From positions 1-64,000 of the forward strand of contig JAFKFQ010000262.1 in NCBI GenBank assembly GCA_017308215.1: a stretch of 64,000 nucleotides of DNA, given 5' to 3'. The position numbers were made by a program, and so were the translations under genes. Of the stretch, positions 18,165 to 26,138 are shown in pieces. The stretch's first letter is position 1. Each line of letters opens with the position of its first letter. The DNA comes from a bacterium. Lineage in GTDB: Bacteria > Planctomycetota > Planctomycetia > Gemmatales > Gemmataceae. Under the pieces are notes generated by a model, which was not told the origin of the DNA, ran no database searches, and worked only from the letters and a program-made list of their open reading frames with translations.

Positions 18165-18407
18165 TCAGCCAGATTGTGACTTGGTCGGGGGTTTCGCCCG
18201 TAGCGACCCCTCGACCCGGGCGAGGATCTCGGACGCCGGGGTGCCGAGCGCCCGGCAGACGCGGAACAGCACCTCGACGGTCGGCGACTTGTGATCGTTC
18301 TCAAGTTGGCTCAGGTAGGCGCGGTCGATCCCCGCCGCGACCGACACTTTCTCCTGTGTCAGATCCGCCGCCTCTCGCGCCTTTCGTAACTCGTCGCCGA
18401 GCGACAT
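18165..18407 (-). CDS. XRE-family helix-turn-helix regulator
   Basis: 80 residues from ATG 18407 (MSLGDELRKAREAADLTQEK). The DNA-binding helices are DLTQEKVSVAAGIDRAYLSQ and the following ENDHKSPTVEVLFRVCRALG, typical of a Cro/C1-type repressor of minimal length. The C-terminal tail is basic. Possibly regulates a nearby element gene; no partner is obvious. It converges toward the gene at 17,645 and is divergent from the GYF-domain gene at 18,655. Confidence 0.85.
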   Translation of the reverse strand: MSLGDELRKAREAADLTQEKVSVAAGIDRAYLSQLENDHKSPTVEVLFRVCRALGTPASEILARVEGSLRAKPPTKSQSG

Positions 18408-18654
18408 GCCCGGCAGGGTAAAGCCATCCCGGCGGCGAGTCTGTTTACTATAGGCAACAAGTGGTTTGCCGCTCCGATTCGTCCGCCACCCCGAGTAGGG
18501 AGCCAGTGCGGCGTGGGGTGACGGACACCCGATAGGCCGGTCCCGCTGCCGCACATCGGGCATCGCATCGCCGTGCCCCCGCGCATCCGATGCAAGAGTC
18601 GAATCGCCCTCTGATGAGCGGTGCGGCGGGGGCCGTCAACCCGAGGTGTTACCC

Positions 18655-19899
18655 ATGTCGAGCAACTGGTTCGTCGTCCGAGGAGGGGAGGAACGCGGCC
18701 CGTTCTCGGCCCAGCGGTTGAAAGAGATGGCGACGGCGGGTGAGATCCGGCCACAGGACGGAGTGCGCCGCGAAGACATGCCCAGCGCGCGACCGGCGAG
18801 TTCGGTCAAGGGTCTGTTCCCGGACGCGGGTGGGATCGCCCCGGTCCGTCCGCCCGCTGGCAAGTCGAGCGACCGCTCAGCGACCCGCTCCCCGCCGCCG
18901 GGGGAGCCACAGGGGGGTGGCCGCACTCGGGGTCTGATTCTGGGGTCCGTTGTCGCTGCGTGTCTGTTGCTGTGCTGCGGCGGCTTCGGGGTGGTTGGCT
19001 ACTTCGTCAGCAAGGCGCGGAACTCGGCCCAGACAGAGGTCGCCGAGGCCGACGCCTTGTGGGAGCGGGGCGACAAGGCGGGTGCGACGGAGAAGTACCG
19101 GCGGCGGCTCGGCGCGAACGCCGCCTTCCTCAAGTCAGAGGACAGGCCCCGCGTGTACGGGAGGGTGATCGACTACGAGTTCGAGCACGGCGATGCGACC
19201 GCGGCCAAGTCGCTGCTCGCGGAGGCTGCGAGGAATGGGGTGACGCCACAGGTCGGCCACCCGGAGGCGAAAACGCTGCTGGCGCAGGCGGGTCCCAAAG
19301 GGGCGGACCCGGTCGCCATCGCGGACGACGGCGAGTTCAGCAACAAGCTCACCGCCCGCTTCCTCCCGTGCGTGCCGGGCAACGTGAAGACATACGAGCA
19401 AGAGACCTACGCCGCGGTCACCACCCGGTCATTGGTGTACGCCGAGTCCCGCGAGACATGTGGCGCGGGCGGGGTCATCAGCATCGCGGGGACAATGAAA
19501 AGTCCCGGCCAGCCGCCCACGCCACTCACCGGCATGAGGCACATTCGAACATCCGGCGGGTTCGTCGAGGTGGGCGAGGGGAACTCGCCGTCCCATTGGG
19601 CACGCATCATCAAGCTCGGGGCGAAGCTCGGCGACGAGTGGCCCGACAACCGGATCGAGGGCACGTTCAAGCTCGTCCGGTTCGACCGGGAGACGGCGCA
19701 TGGGGCCAAGGGTCCATACGATCTCGTCCGGGCGGTGATCGAACACCGCTCGGGCGGGAACGGGGCGGGGACCGGCTTCCTCACCGAGACGACATTGGAG
19801 TGGGACGGCGGCGTCCAGTCCGAGAAAAGGTACATTCTCTCCAATGGGCAGAAGCGGCTGGTCGGGCACAAACGGCTGGTCTCCAGCACCTCGGAGTGA
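18655..19899 (+). CDS. GYF_2 (DUF4339) domain membrane-anchored protein
   Basis: 414 residues. ATG 18655 is preceded by GAGG; a GTG at 18646 is less likely. The N-terminus WFVVRGGEERGPFSAQRLKE is the GYF_2 pattern (W-x-Y/V-x-x-x-G-x-x-x-G-P-x-S/T), common in planctomycetes. A Pro/Ser-rich linker leads to one membrane helix (GLILGSVVAACLLLCCGGFG), then a coiled, TPR-like stretch (EADALWERGDKAGATEKYR) and a beta-rich C-terminal domain of unknown role. Likely membrane-bound with the GYF part in the cytoplasm. Confidence 0.75.
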   Translation: MSSNWFVVRGGEERGPFSAQRLKEMATAGEIRPQDGVRREDMPSARPASSVKGLFPDAGGIAPVRPPAGKSSDRSATRSPPPGEPQGGGRTRGLILGSVVAACLLLCCGGFGVVGYFVSKARNSAQTEVAEADALWERGDKAGATEKYRRRLGANAAFLKSEDRPRVYGRVIDYEFEHGDATAAKSLLAEAARNGVTPQVGHPEAKTLLAQAGPKGADPVAIADDGEFSNKLTARFLPCVPGNVKTYEQETYAAVTTRSLVYAESRETCGAGGVISIAGTMKSPGQPPTPLTGMRHIRTSGGFVEVGEGNSPSHWARIIKLGAKLGDEWPDNRIEGTFKLVRFDRETAHGAKGPYDLVRAVIEHRSGGNGAGTGFLTETTLEWDGGVQSEKRYILSNGQKRLVGHKRLVSSTSE

Positions 19900-20055
19900 T
19901 CCCGTAACGTCTGAGTTCACTGAGCGGATCGAGACGACATTCTCCATCGCCCGTCCCACGTGCAGTGTGGTTGAACACGTAGCGACCGCTGACTACGTCA
20001 ACGGGGTCGAGCCGCCCCGTTCGTTTGAGCCGCGACCCGCTTCCCTCGGTGCTGG

Positions 20056-20763
20056 ATGAAATCGAGCGTGGCCGAGATCCGCGAGCGGTTCGACGCCGAC
20101 GTGGAGCGGTTCTCCAACCTCACCACTGGGCAGTCGGCAACGGTGGACGCCCCGCTTGCGATGGCACTCGTCGCCGAGGCCGCTGCGGTGGTCACCCCGC
20201 ACGCCCGGCACGTGCTCGACGTGGGTTGCGGGGCCGGAAACTACACCCTGAAGTTACTGGAGTACCTCCCCGGCCTCGACGTGACGCTGATCGACCTGAG
20301 CCGCCCAATGCTCGACCGGGCGGTCGAGCGGGTGGGGCGTGCCACCACCGGGTCGGTCACCCCCATCCAAGGCGACATCCGCGAGGTGGCACTGGGCGAG
20401 CAGCAGTTCGACACCGTGCTGGCCGCCGCGGTTCTACACCACCTGCGGACGGATGACGAGTGGGACGCCGTCAGCGCGTCCCTCCATAGGGCGGTTCGGC
20501 CCGGCGGGTCCGTCTGGGTGTTCGATCTGGTCGAGAGCGCGATCCCCGCCGTCCAGCGGATGATGTGGCGGCGGTACGGGGAGTACCTGACCGGCCTCCG
20601 GGACGCGGCGTACCGGGATCAGGTGTTCGCGTACATCGAGCGGGAGGACACCCCGCGACCACTGGCGTTCCAGCTCGACGCATTGCGGCGGGCCGGGTTC
20701 ATGCAGGTGGACGTTCTGCACAAGAACTCGTGCTTCGCGGCCTTCGGTGGGGTCAAGCACTGA
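20056..20763 (+). CDS. class I SAM-dependent methyltransferase
   Basis: 235 residues. Motif I is VLDVGCGAGNYTLKLL, the acidic strand is VTLIDLSRPMLDRA, motif II is IQGDIREV, and motif III VLAAAVLHHLRTDDEW; a C-terminal cap follows. The overall pattern (methyltransferase_11/25 family) fits a small-molecule or tRNA-modifying methyltransferase. It precedes an amidotransferase-like gene by 130 bases on the same strand. Confidence 0.88.
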   Translation: MKSSVAEIRERFDADVERFSNLTTGQSATVDAPLAMALVAEAAAVVTPHARHVLDVGCGAGNYTLKLLEYLPGLDVTLIDLSRPMLDRAVERVGRATTGSVTPIQGDIREVALGEQQFDTVLAAAVLHHLRTDDEWDAVSASLHRAVRPGGSVWVFDLVESAIPAVQRMMWRRYGEYLTGLRDAAYRDQVFAYIEREDTPRPLAFQLDALRRAGFMQVDVLHKNSCFAAFGGVKH

Positions 20764-20892
20764 GTGGCATGGCACGAGGGAGAGCACGTTAGGGGCGTGC
20801 CGGCCCGACAAGAGGGTGATCGAGGGGAGGACTCGACCGACGGTGGCCGGGCTGCCGATACGACTCTTCAAGTTCAGCAGAAAGGGTAGCAA

Positions 20893-21606
20893 GTGAGTGG
20901 CAAGAAAGTGCTGATATTCCGCGAAAAGGGAGACGATGCTGGGCTACTGGAGAGCGTGGCGCGTTGCGAAATCGAATACTGCACGAGGGACTACAGCACG
21001 GTTCGCACCACCGTTCGGTTCGATCCCGAACGCCACGTCGCGGTGGTCTCGCTCGGGGACGACAAGGGGTGCGCTTTCGAGCCCATCTATGTCAACGAGA
21101 TCGCGAGCATCGAGTGTGCGATTAACGAGCGGGTGCCGGTCCTCGGCATCTGCCACGGCGCGCAGGCGTTGGCGTATGTCGCCTCCAGCCACGACAGGTC
21201 CGCGATCGAGGAAAACCCACTAGGGGTCCGGGGTAAGTCACCGCCGGTCGATTTCGGCCTCGTTCGACTGCTGAGGGACGGGCTCGCCACCGACCCAATT
21301 GTCCGACGTGTTCCCTATCCGTGGGAGTTGTACCAGAACCACACCGCTTGCTTCCGCCTGCCCCCGGGAGCGAGGCCGCTGGCGTTCTCGGCAATGCGTG
21401 ACTCTGCCCTTCACTGTGACGCCTTCGTCTGGCAGGACATCCACTACGGCTTTCAATTCCACCCCGAGGTGAAGTTCTCGTGGCTTCAAGCGCAGCCGTT
21501 CGCGGCGGGTGAGAGTCCCGAGCGGCTGAGGGCAGTAGAGGCAACCGGCTTGGCCCTGCTCGTCTCGTGGTGGGAGGGGGTAGTGGAGGCAAGGCTTGCC
21601 ACCTAG
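20893..21606 (+). CDS. class I glutamine amidotransferase-like protein
   Basis: 237 residues from GTG 20893. Nucleophile elbow VPVLGICHGAQALAY carries the Cys; YGFQFHPEVKFSW supplies His and Glu of the triad. The N-terminus KVLIFREKGDDAG and the segment LGDDKGCAFEPIYVNEIAS differ from HisH, TrpG and GuaA, so it is a peripheral member (possibly gamma-glutamyl hydrolase- or PuuD-like). It could transfer or release ammonia from a glutamine-like substrate; the partner is not identified. Confidence 0.75.
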   Translation: MSGKKVLIFREKGDDAGLLESVARCEIEYCTRDYSTVRTTVRFDPERHVAVVSLGDDKGCAFEPIYVNEIASIECAINERVPVLGICHGAQALAYVASSHDRSAIEENPLGVRGKSPPVDFGLVRLLRDGLATDPIVRRVPYPWELYQNHTACFRLPPGARPLAFSAMRDSALHCDAFVWQDIHYGFQFHPEVKFSWLQAQPFAAGESPERLRAVEATGLALLVSWWEGVVEARLAT

Positions 21607-21698
21607 TTTGCCGACTTTACAAGCCGCCCTGAGCCCCCTCCGCTCAGTGTCGTGCTGGGTACGCAACTGGGGGCGCCGCGACACGGAGTCCAGACGTA

Positions 21699-22358
21699 AT
21701 GCGTTCTGAAGTGGCGAGACACATTCCGCCGACAGGCTTTGAAACGATCCACCTTGCTTTGCGGAACGCGAGTAAGCAGCCTCCGCGGGATTTCGAGGTG
21801 CCGACCTCTGTATTGAAGCGAGAAAAGCTAGTCCTTTTCAACATCGCTCCCCACGAGTTCTCGGCAGGGCTCGTGAGCTTGTTCCGACGGGATGAGAACT
21901 GGCTGCTGCAAGGCGGGTTTGTAAGCGCTGCCGGTGGCGAGCGCGGCTTCGTCGTGGAGGTCTACAGGAAGGACGCTCTCTCTGCCACCGCCCCGGATGG
22001 CGTCGTGTACCACGTAACGGACGCGGCTTCTAGCGAGGCGATTCTGCGAGGCGGGTTGAAGTCGGGCCGCACAGTCGGCAAACACCCCCGAAGCAAGCGA
22101 TTTCAGGAGTGTTCCTACTACCTCTACGCCTCGCCAACGCTGGCGGACGCAGCCACTTGGGCGAAGACCTTGTCCCTCCTCCCGACCGAATGGCGGTTCC
22201 TGCGGATCGACGTGGGCGCGGCTCGGATTTCCGTCCTGCGAGACCCGTGCAGCGGTGAATTACCCGCGCTGATCCTCGACGCCGAGGTCGTACCCCCTTC
22301 GTTCATCACCGAAGTCGGCCTTGAAACAGCCGGGCACGAGCAAACGCCCGATTCATGA
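21699..22358 (+). CDS. hypothetical protein, possible ADP-ribosyltransferase-like fold
   Basis: 219 residues. The first 100 residues are not recognised. In the second half, VVYHVTDAASSEAILRGGLK followed by SYYLYASPTLADAATWA and WRFLRIDV resembles the H / Y-x-S layout seen in DUF952-, KptA- or RES-like ADP-ribosyltransferase folds (histidine after the first strand, then helix, then a strand with Tyr/Ser). That is a weak motif-level hint, not an identification. The gene follows the amidotransferase-like gene by about 90 bases. Confidence 0.6.
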   Translation: MRSEVARHIPPTGFETIHLALRNASKQPPRDFEVPTSVLKREKLVLFNIAPHEFSAGLVSLFRRDENWLLQGGFVSAAGGERGFVVEVYRKDALSATAPDGVVYHVTDAASSEAILRGGLKSGRTVGKHPRSKRFQECSYYLYASPTLADAATWAKTLSLLPTEWRFLRIDVGAARISVLRDPCSGELPALILDAEVVPPSFITEVGLETAGHEQTPDS

Positions 22359-22828
22359 CCGCGCCGACGTGCGCGCGTCCCGCCTGTCATCGAGTGCTCA
22401 ACCGGGATGGCAGGGAGCGAGGCCTTGGTCGGGAGTGAAGGTTATCCGCGCTCGCCGTCAACGTGCGGGGTCGGTTGGGGATTTACGAGCCACGCCGTCG
22501 GACGAGCGCTGGCACCGCCGCGATTTTTTCGGCGGCGGCTTTTATGCAGGAACTCGAACTTGATGGGGCAAGTACCCGTGGGCGAAAAAGTAGGGTGGTC
22601 GAAATAAGAAAAAAATTTGTCGCGGTAGCCGGGCCACCGGCGTCATGGATGCTGAGTTGATAGGGGAAGCTGAATCGAGTTTCTCGATTTCAAAAAGTGC
22701 AACGCAAGTCGAGTTCGGAAGTCGCTGCTCTCGCGTAGATTGGCTTGCGATCCCCAGCGAACGAGATCATCCGGCGGCGCGGGGAGGCTCCTCCCCGCGC
22801 CGCCGGCCTTCCTGTTCGCGTCGTAGCT
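22359..22828. other. gene-poor spacer with two hairpins
   Basis: No convincing gene. A hairpin CCGCCG...CGGCGG near 22,515-22,536 followed by TTTT could terminate plus-strand transcription from the gene ending at 22,358. An A-rich patch (around 22,600-22,625) lies in the middle. A perfect palindrome at 22,771-22,806 ends the spacer. Confidence 0.6.
22771..22806 (-). terminator. 36-base perfect palindrome, likely terminator of the membrane protein gene
   Basis: Arms 22,771-22,787 and 22,790-22,806 are perfectly complementary (17 pairs) with a 2-base centre. It lies 22 bases after the stop of the minus-strand gene 22,829-23,338. There is no strong T-tract, so the terminator role is inference. 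Confidence 0.6.
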
Positions 22829-23338
22829 CTACTTCCTGCCCCAGAGCCCGCCCGCCTGCTTCGCCAACACGAAGATCATCACCGGCAGCGCCAGCCCGAA
22901 CCCGACGCCGAGGGTCTGGCTGAACCAGTGGGGCGGGGCGTGGGCCGCGTACTCGTAGGCGTTGAGCACCATCGACAGGACCGTCGCCATCCCCATGTAC
23001 AGCTTGCTCCACCGCCGCACGGTCTGGTCGTCCTCCGCGACCATCTCGGCCACCTCGGAGGCCACGAGGCCGAGGTCGATCCCGACGGCGAGCAGGACCG
23101 CCAGCACGAGCGGGCTCCCGGTCAGCGTCGAGACGGCGCAGGTCAAGTGAAAGACGGACAGGAACACGAGCCCCGCGGCCACCGAGCCGAGCACCATCGC
23201 CGTCCGTCGGCCTGCCCCCGTGCGAGTCTTCTTCGACCGGAGCCGCGGGGTCTTCTTGGCCTGCCTCGTCGTGGCCCGCTTGCCCGTCTGCGTCCGCGGG
23301 CGATGCGTGCCGTTCGTCATTTCCGTCAGGTCGATCAT
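22829..23338 (-). CDS. membrane protein with basic N-terminus, four predicted helices
   Basis: 169 residues from ATG 23338 (MIDLTEMTNGTH), with GGGAGGA as ribosome site; ATG 23320 (MTNGTH) is a later option. A Lys/Arg-rich, Thr-rich head of about 45 residues is followed by four hydrophobic helices (AMVLGSVAAGLVFLSVFHL, LVLAVLLAVGIDLGLVASE, MATVLSMVLNAYEYAA, LGVGFGLALPVMIFVLA). The layout recalls Spd/DUF2637-type plasmid membrane proteins of actinomycete elements, which help element spread; this link is by layout only. It carries the shared upstream motif at 23,381. Confidence 0.65.
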   Translation of the reverse strand: MIDLTEMTNGTHRPRTQTGKRATTRQAKKTPRLRSKKTRTGAGRRTAMVLGSVAAGLVFLSVFHLTCAVSTLTGSPLVLAVLLAVGIDLGLVASEVAEMVAEDDQTVRRWSKLYMGMATVLSMVLNAYEYAAHAPPHWFSQTLGVGFGLALPVMIFVLAKQAGGLWGRK

Positions 23339-23380
23339 TTCGTCCTCCCGATGCCGTCCGAGGGTCGTTCGCCACACCGG

Positions 23381-23398
23381 GGTAGCGGGTGTCCGTCT
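23381..23398 (-). promoter_or_regulatory. shared upstream motif, copy 1
   Basis: Minus-strand AGACGGACACCCGCTACC, 42 bases before the ATG at 23338. One of six copies of GACGGACACCYGCTAC, each in front of a minus-strand gene of this module. Confidence 0.75.
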
Positions 23399-23461
23399 GC
23401 CAGAGTCGATGGGTTAAATCACGGGTGGAACCGGGCACCATCAGGTGAAAGGGGGTGACGC

Positions 23462-23674
23462 ATGGTGCTCGTGGCGTCGGACGACGTGGCCCGCTACCGG
23501 ATCGCCGTCCCGGACGGGTGCGAGGTGCGGGTCGATCACAACGGGTTCGACTACGTGGTGGTTTCGGACCCCGACCTTCCCGACCGGGAGATGTGGCTGT
23601 TCGACGAGATCCTGACCGAAGCCGCCCGCAGTGGCGCGTTCGGTCTGCGGCTACTGACGGAAGAGCGGTTATAG
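23462..23674 (+). CDS. small hypothetical protein (70 residues)
   Basis: ATG 23462 follows AAAGGGGG at good spacing. The protein begins MVLVASDDVARYRIAVPDGC and is mostly beta-strand-like with an acidic middle (DNGF-like HNGFDYVVVSDPDLPD). It is the only plus-strand gene in the motif module and its 3' half overlaps, in opposite direction, the 3' end of the sigma-like gene by 124 bases. One of the two may end differently from what is given here. Confidence 0.5.
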   Translation: MVLVASDDVARYRIAVPDGCEVRVDHNGFDYVVVSDPDLPDREMWLFDEILTEAARSGAFGLRLLTEERL

Positions 23675-24198
23675 GGGGTGATCCGCGTCCGGGTCTGGGA
23701 GATCGCCGCCGCCGTGACCCCATGCTTGGCGGCGCACTCGCCCGTCCCCATCCCGTCCATCAGGTCCAGCGCGACCGCTCGCTGGCGGGCGGTGAGGGCG
23801 CCGAGGAAGACCGGGAAGTCGAGCCGGAACGAGACGGCCTCGGGGACGGGGGTGGTGTCGCTGACGAACTCGTGCAACTCGATGTACTCCAGCCTGAGCC
23901 GACCTCGCTTGGCGTGCGCGTAGAAGTCCTTGGGCCGGGTGCCCTCGCCGGACGGGACGGTGCGGCCCGCCCGCGTCTGCTTCGCGGCGTACCAAAGGAC
24001 CGACTGGACGATCCCCGGCTCGTCGCCCCGCCCCTGCCGGATCAGGCCGACGTAACCGTGCCACGTCAGCGCGAGAGTGTTCTGGACGGCCTCGTCGCGG
24101 GCCTCCGGGGCGAGGTCGCGGAACTGGGCGTGGGCCATCTTGGTCAGGTCGGTCACGAGGGCGGCGAACCGGGCGCGGTGGGCTTCGAAAGCGGTCAT
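23551..24198 (-). CDS. sigma-70-like / helix-turn-helix factor (planctomycete family)
   Basis: 215 residues from ATG 24198 (MTAFEAHRARFAALVTDLTK). The C-terminal half has VPEAVSFRLDFPVFLGALTA and ERTG-like MGTGECAAKHGVTAAAISQT, the pattern of a sigma region 4 helix-turn-helix seen in a family of small sigma-like proteins common in Gemmataceae (N-terminal two helices, then D-T-x-x-P-x-P-x-A-x-x-F). The last 40 residues after SQTRTR are unlike the family and overlap the plus-strand gene at 23,462, so the true stop may differ through mutation. Could recognise the shared upstream motif; that is inference. Confidence 0.7.
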   Translation of the reverse strand: MTAFEAHRARFAALVTDLTKMAHAQFRDLAPEARDEAVQNTLALTWHGYVGLIRQGRGDEPGIVQSVLWYAAKQTRAGRTVPSGEGTRPKDFYAHAKRGRLRLEYIELHEFVSDTTPVPEAVSFRLDFPVFLGALTARQRAVALDLMDGMGTGECAAKHGVTAAAISQTRTRITPYNRSSVSSRRPNAPLRAASVRISSNSHISRSGRSGSETTT

Positions 24199-24249
24199 GG
24201 CGAACTCCCGTCGGCGGTGTGCCACCGCGACGTGCGGTGGTGACGCCCG

Positions 24250-24267
24250 GGTAGCGGGTGTCCGTCT
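24250..24267 (-). promoter_or_regulatory. shared upstream motif, copy 2
   Basis: Minus-strand AGACGGACACCCGCTACC, 51 bases before the ATG at 24198 of the sigma-like gene. Confidence 0.75.
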
Positions 24268-24339
24268 GATGGACTGGGACGGTGGGGCGTCGGGGACGTG
24301 GCCCGGACGCCGACGGGAGGGGGTATTTGCAGGAGGCCG

Positions 24340-24585
24340 TCAGTGGGGCCGGAAGTTGAAGTACAGGCGCGGCTGGTGCTGGAACTCCAGCGACCGCCGC
24401 ACCCCGTCCGACTTTCGCCGCACGACGACGAGCGGGGCCGCGAACCCGACCACGATGAAGTCGTGCGCCAACTCCCTCGTGTCCCAAACCCGTCCGTGGC
24501 GGGCCTCCAGTGCCGCCCGCACGGTCGCCGCCCCGTTGATCTCGGTCAAGAGATCGCGGCGCGTGGCCTCGGTCGGATCTTTCAC
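24340..24585 (-). CDS. small conserved hypothetical protein (81 residues)
   Basis: GTG 24585 is preceded by GAGGAGAG. The sequence has LEARHGRVWDTRELAHDFIV, then VVVRRKSDGVRRSLEFQHQP ending RLYFNFRP. I recognise the pattern W-D-T-x-x-L-x-x-D-F ... F-Q-H-x-P-R-x-Y-F-N-F from small planctomycete mobile-element proteins, with no known function. No copy of the shared motif lies close to its start; a weak variant is at about 24,715. Confidence 0.65.
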   Translation of the reverse strand: MKDPTEATRRDLLTEINGAATVRAALEARHGRVWDTRELAHDFIVVGFAAPLVVVRRKSDGVRRSLEFQHQPRLYFNFRPH

Positions 24586-24749
24586 GGCTGCTCTCCTCGT
24601 TGTCGAAGGGGAACGTCGCCGCGTCGTTGGCGACCGACGCGGCGACTGAAAGGGTTGGCCCGCCGACAGTCGATCCCGACGGCGGACGGAGGTGGATCGA
24701 GGTCAGGGGTGTGGGTCGCGCCGGCTGTCCGTCACGCGCCGCAGTCGGC

Positions 24750-25064
24750 TCAGTATTCGTCGGGCAGCAGGATCGTCGTGGCGGCGCGCTGGCCGCCCTC
24801 GTCGGCGGCTTCCGTGATGACCCACAGTTTCACCCCGCTCCTCAACCGGTACGCCGAGAAGAGCCGGGAGCCGTCCGTCAGGGCCGCGTCGTTCAGGCCC
24901 TTGTCCTCGTCGTCGAGGTCACCCCAGTCGCCGGCGGCGTGGCGGGCCAGCAGCTCGTGGGCGGTCTGGCCCGCCGCGCGTATCGCGGCGAGCGCCCCCG
25001 GCGTGGCGACCTGCCGGCCCAGCGCGAACTTCGGGCTGGCGGCCTTGGGCGCGTCGTTCGTCAT
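24750..25064 (-). CDS. conserved hypothetical protein of mobile elements (about 104 residues)
   Basis: ATG 25064 (MTNDAPKAASPKFALGRQVA) chosen because 13 residues of the longer frame are not protein-like and would overlap the motif. Typical features are VATPGALAAIRAAGQTAHEL, RHAAGDWGDLDDEDKGLND, LWVITEA and the end TILLPDEY. This short family occurs on plasmids and integrative elements and is often mis-named a restriction subunit; function unknown. Motif copy 3 lies 36 bases upstream. Confidence 0.7.
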   Translation of the reverse strand: MTNDAPKAASPKFALGRQVATPGALAAIRAAGQTAHELLARHAAGDWGDLDDEDKGLNDAALTDGSRLFSAYRLRSGVKLWVITEAADEGGQRAATTILLPDEY

Positions 25065-25100
25065 GATCGTCTCCTCGGCTTGGTGTGTCGGTGCTGTCCG

Positions 25101-25118
25101 CATACCGGGTGTCCGTCG
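25101..25118 (-). promoter_or_regulatory. shared upstream motif, copy 3
   Basis: Minus-strand CGACGGACACCCGGTATG, 36 bases before the ATG at 25064. It differs from the others at two positions (GGTATG for GCTACC). Confidence 0.7.
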
Positions 25119-25119
25119 G

Positions 25120-25425
25120 TCACGCGGACTTCGCCGCCGACCGGCGCTGGTGGTGGCGCCGAGAAGCCCGCCGCAGCGGCGTCAGGCGGTAGCCGAGCCG
25201 GGTCAGTTCATCGGCGAGGGCCGCGTACTCGGGCGGGGCGGCGGGGCGGGAGTGGTTGACGACGGCGTGGTAGTCCGCGGCGGCGTGCTGGCCGACGCGG
25301 GCGTAGCTGAGGCAGTATTCACCGTGAATGGTTGCCGGTATCTCGGGGAAGAGTGCGATGACGCCGCCCTCCCGCCACCGGCGGAACACGACTCTGTGCG
25401 CGACTTCGCGGGTGCGACGAGCCAC
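25120..25425 (-). CDS. small conserved hypothetical protein (101 residues)
   Basis: GTG 25425 with AGGGGGTG in front. VARRTREVAHRVVFRRWREG, then VIALFPEIPA and a middle YCLSYARVGQHAAADYHAVV, ending in a basic tail. The pattern (basic start, F-P-x-x-P, S-Y-x-x-V-G-Q-H-x-x-A-D-Y) matches a small protein frequent in planctomycete genomes and phages, of no known function. A hairpin terminator precedes it and a weak motif-like GCGTAGCGG lies about 27 bases upstream. Confidence 0.65.
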   Translation of the reverse strand: MARRTREVAHRVVFRRWREGGVIALFPEIPATIHGEYCLSYARVGQHAAADYHAVVNHSRPAAPPEYAALADELTRLGYRLTPLRRASRRHHQRRSAAKSA

Positions 25426-25467
25426 GAAACACCCCCTGATGCTGGAGGAATGGGCGTAGCGGTGCGC

Positions 25468-25490
25468 GGCCCGCCCGGTCGGGGCGGGCC
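25468..25490 (-). terminator. hairpin terminator after the 25,505-25,927 gene
   Basis: Nine-base perfect stem (25,468-25,476 with 25,482-25,490), 5-base loop, 15 bases past the stop of the minus-strand gene. No T-tract. Confidence 0.55.
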
Positions 25491-25504
25491 TCAAGACGTG
25501 ACCG

Positions 25505-25927
25505 TCAGGCGTACACGGCGAGGACCGCGTCCCGGACCCGCTCCCAGTCGGAATCGCCCAGCTCGTTCTTGCGGGTTTCCGGCAGCGGGCTGACGTAGGC
25601 GCTCAGGATCGCGTCCGGGTCGTCGCCGGTGAACGAGATCGCCGGCGCCCAGCCGAAGCCGACCCCCGGGGCGCCGAGACTCCCCATCGTCCGCACGTCC
25701 TCGGCGGTCAGGCCGCACCGGCGTATGAACTCGTCGAACTGCCCGCGGCTGAGGACGGCGCACCACTTCCGGTGGTGCCCGCCCTCCCAGCGGCCTTCGA
25801 GGTAGCCGTACTCGAACTGGCCGTCGCCCTCGGTCTGGTCCCAGAGGTCGTGGACGTGCGGCGGGGCGTGGCCGAGTACGTCGATCCCAGCGGGAGTGTC
25901 CACGGAGTAGATGACGGAAAACTGCAT
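25505..25927 (-). CDS. hypothetical protein (140 residues)
   Basis: ATG 25927 (MQFSVIYSVDTPAGIDVLGH). Acidic and aromatic: LWDQTEGDGQFEYGYLEGRW, then GGHHRKWCAVLSRGQFDEFI, and an end DSDWERVRDAVLAVY. Recurs, as far as I recall, in planctomycete accessory regions; no catalytic signature. Motif copy 4 is 56 bases upstream. Confidence 0.68.
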   Translation of the reverse strand: MQFSVIYSVDTPAGIDVLGHAPPHVHDLWDQTEGDGQFEYGYLEGRWEGGHHRKWCAVLSRGQFDEFIRRCGLTAEDVRTMGSLGAPGVGFGWAPAISFTGDDPDAILSAYVSPLPETRKNELGDSDWERVRDAVLAVYA

Positions 25928-25983
25928 GGCGGCGGTCCTGATGGAGATGATTGGCCTCGGCACATTGCCACGGCCTACGCCGC

Positions 25984-26001
25984 CGTAGCAGGTGTCCGTT
26001 G
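25984..26001 (-). promoter_or_regulatory. shared upstream motif, copy 4
   Basis: Minus-strand CAACGGACACCTGCTACG, 56 bases before the ATG at 25927. It is also 138 bases before the divergent plus-strand gene at 26,139. Confidence 0.7.
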
Positions 26002-26138
26002 GACGAGTTGGTCGAACCCGTGCATGGCGTGTGGCTCTCGTGGCGGTAGGATGCACGGGCGCGGAGGTCTGCCTTCGTTGCGGACGCTCTTCTGGGCCGT
26101 GCTGATTGCACCGAGGTCAACGCGAGGATGGAGAAGTC

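Noticed and set aside
20893-21606. GMP synthase or carbamoyl-phosphate synthase small subunit
   Set aside because: The triad is present but the flanking family signatures of GuaA, CarA, TrpG and HisH are absent.
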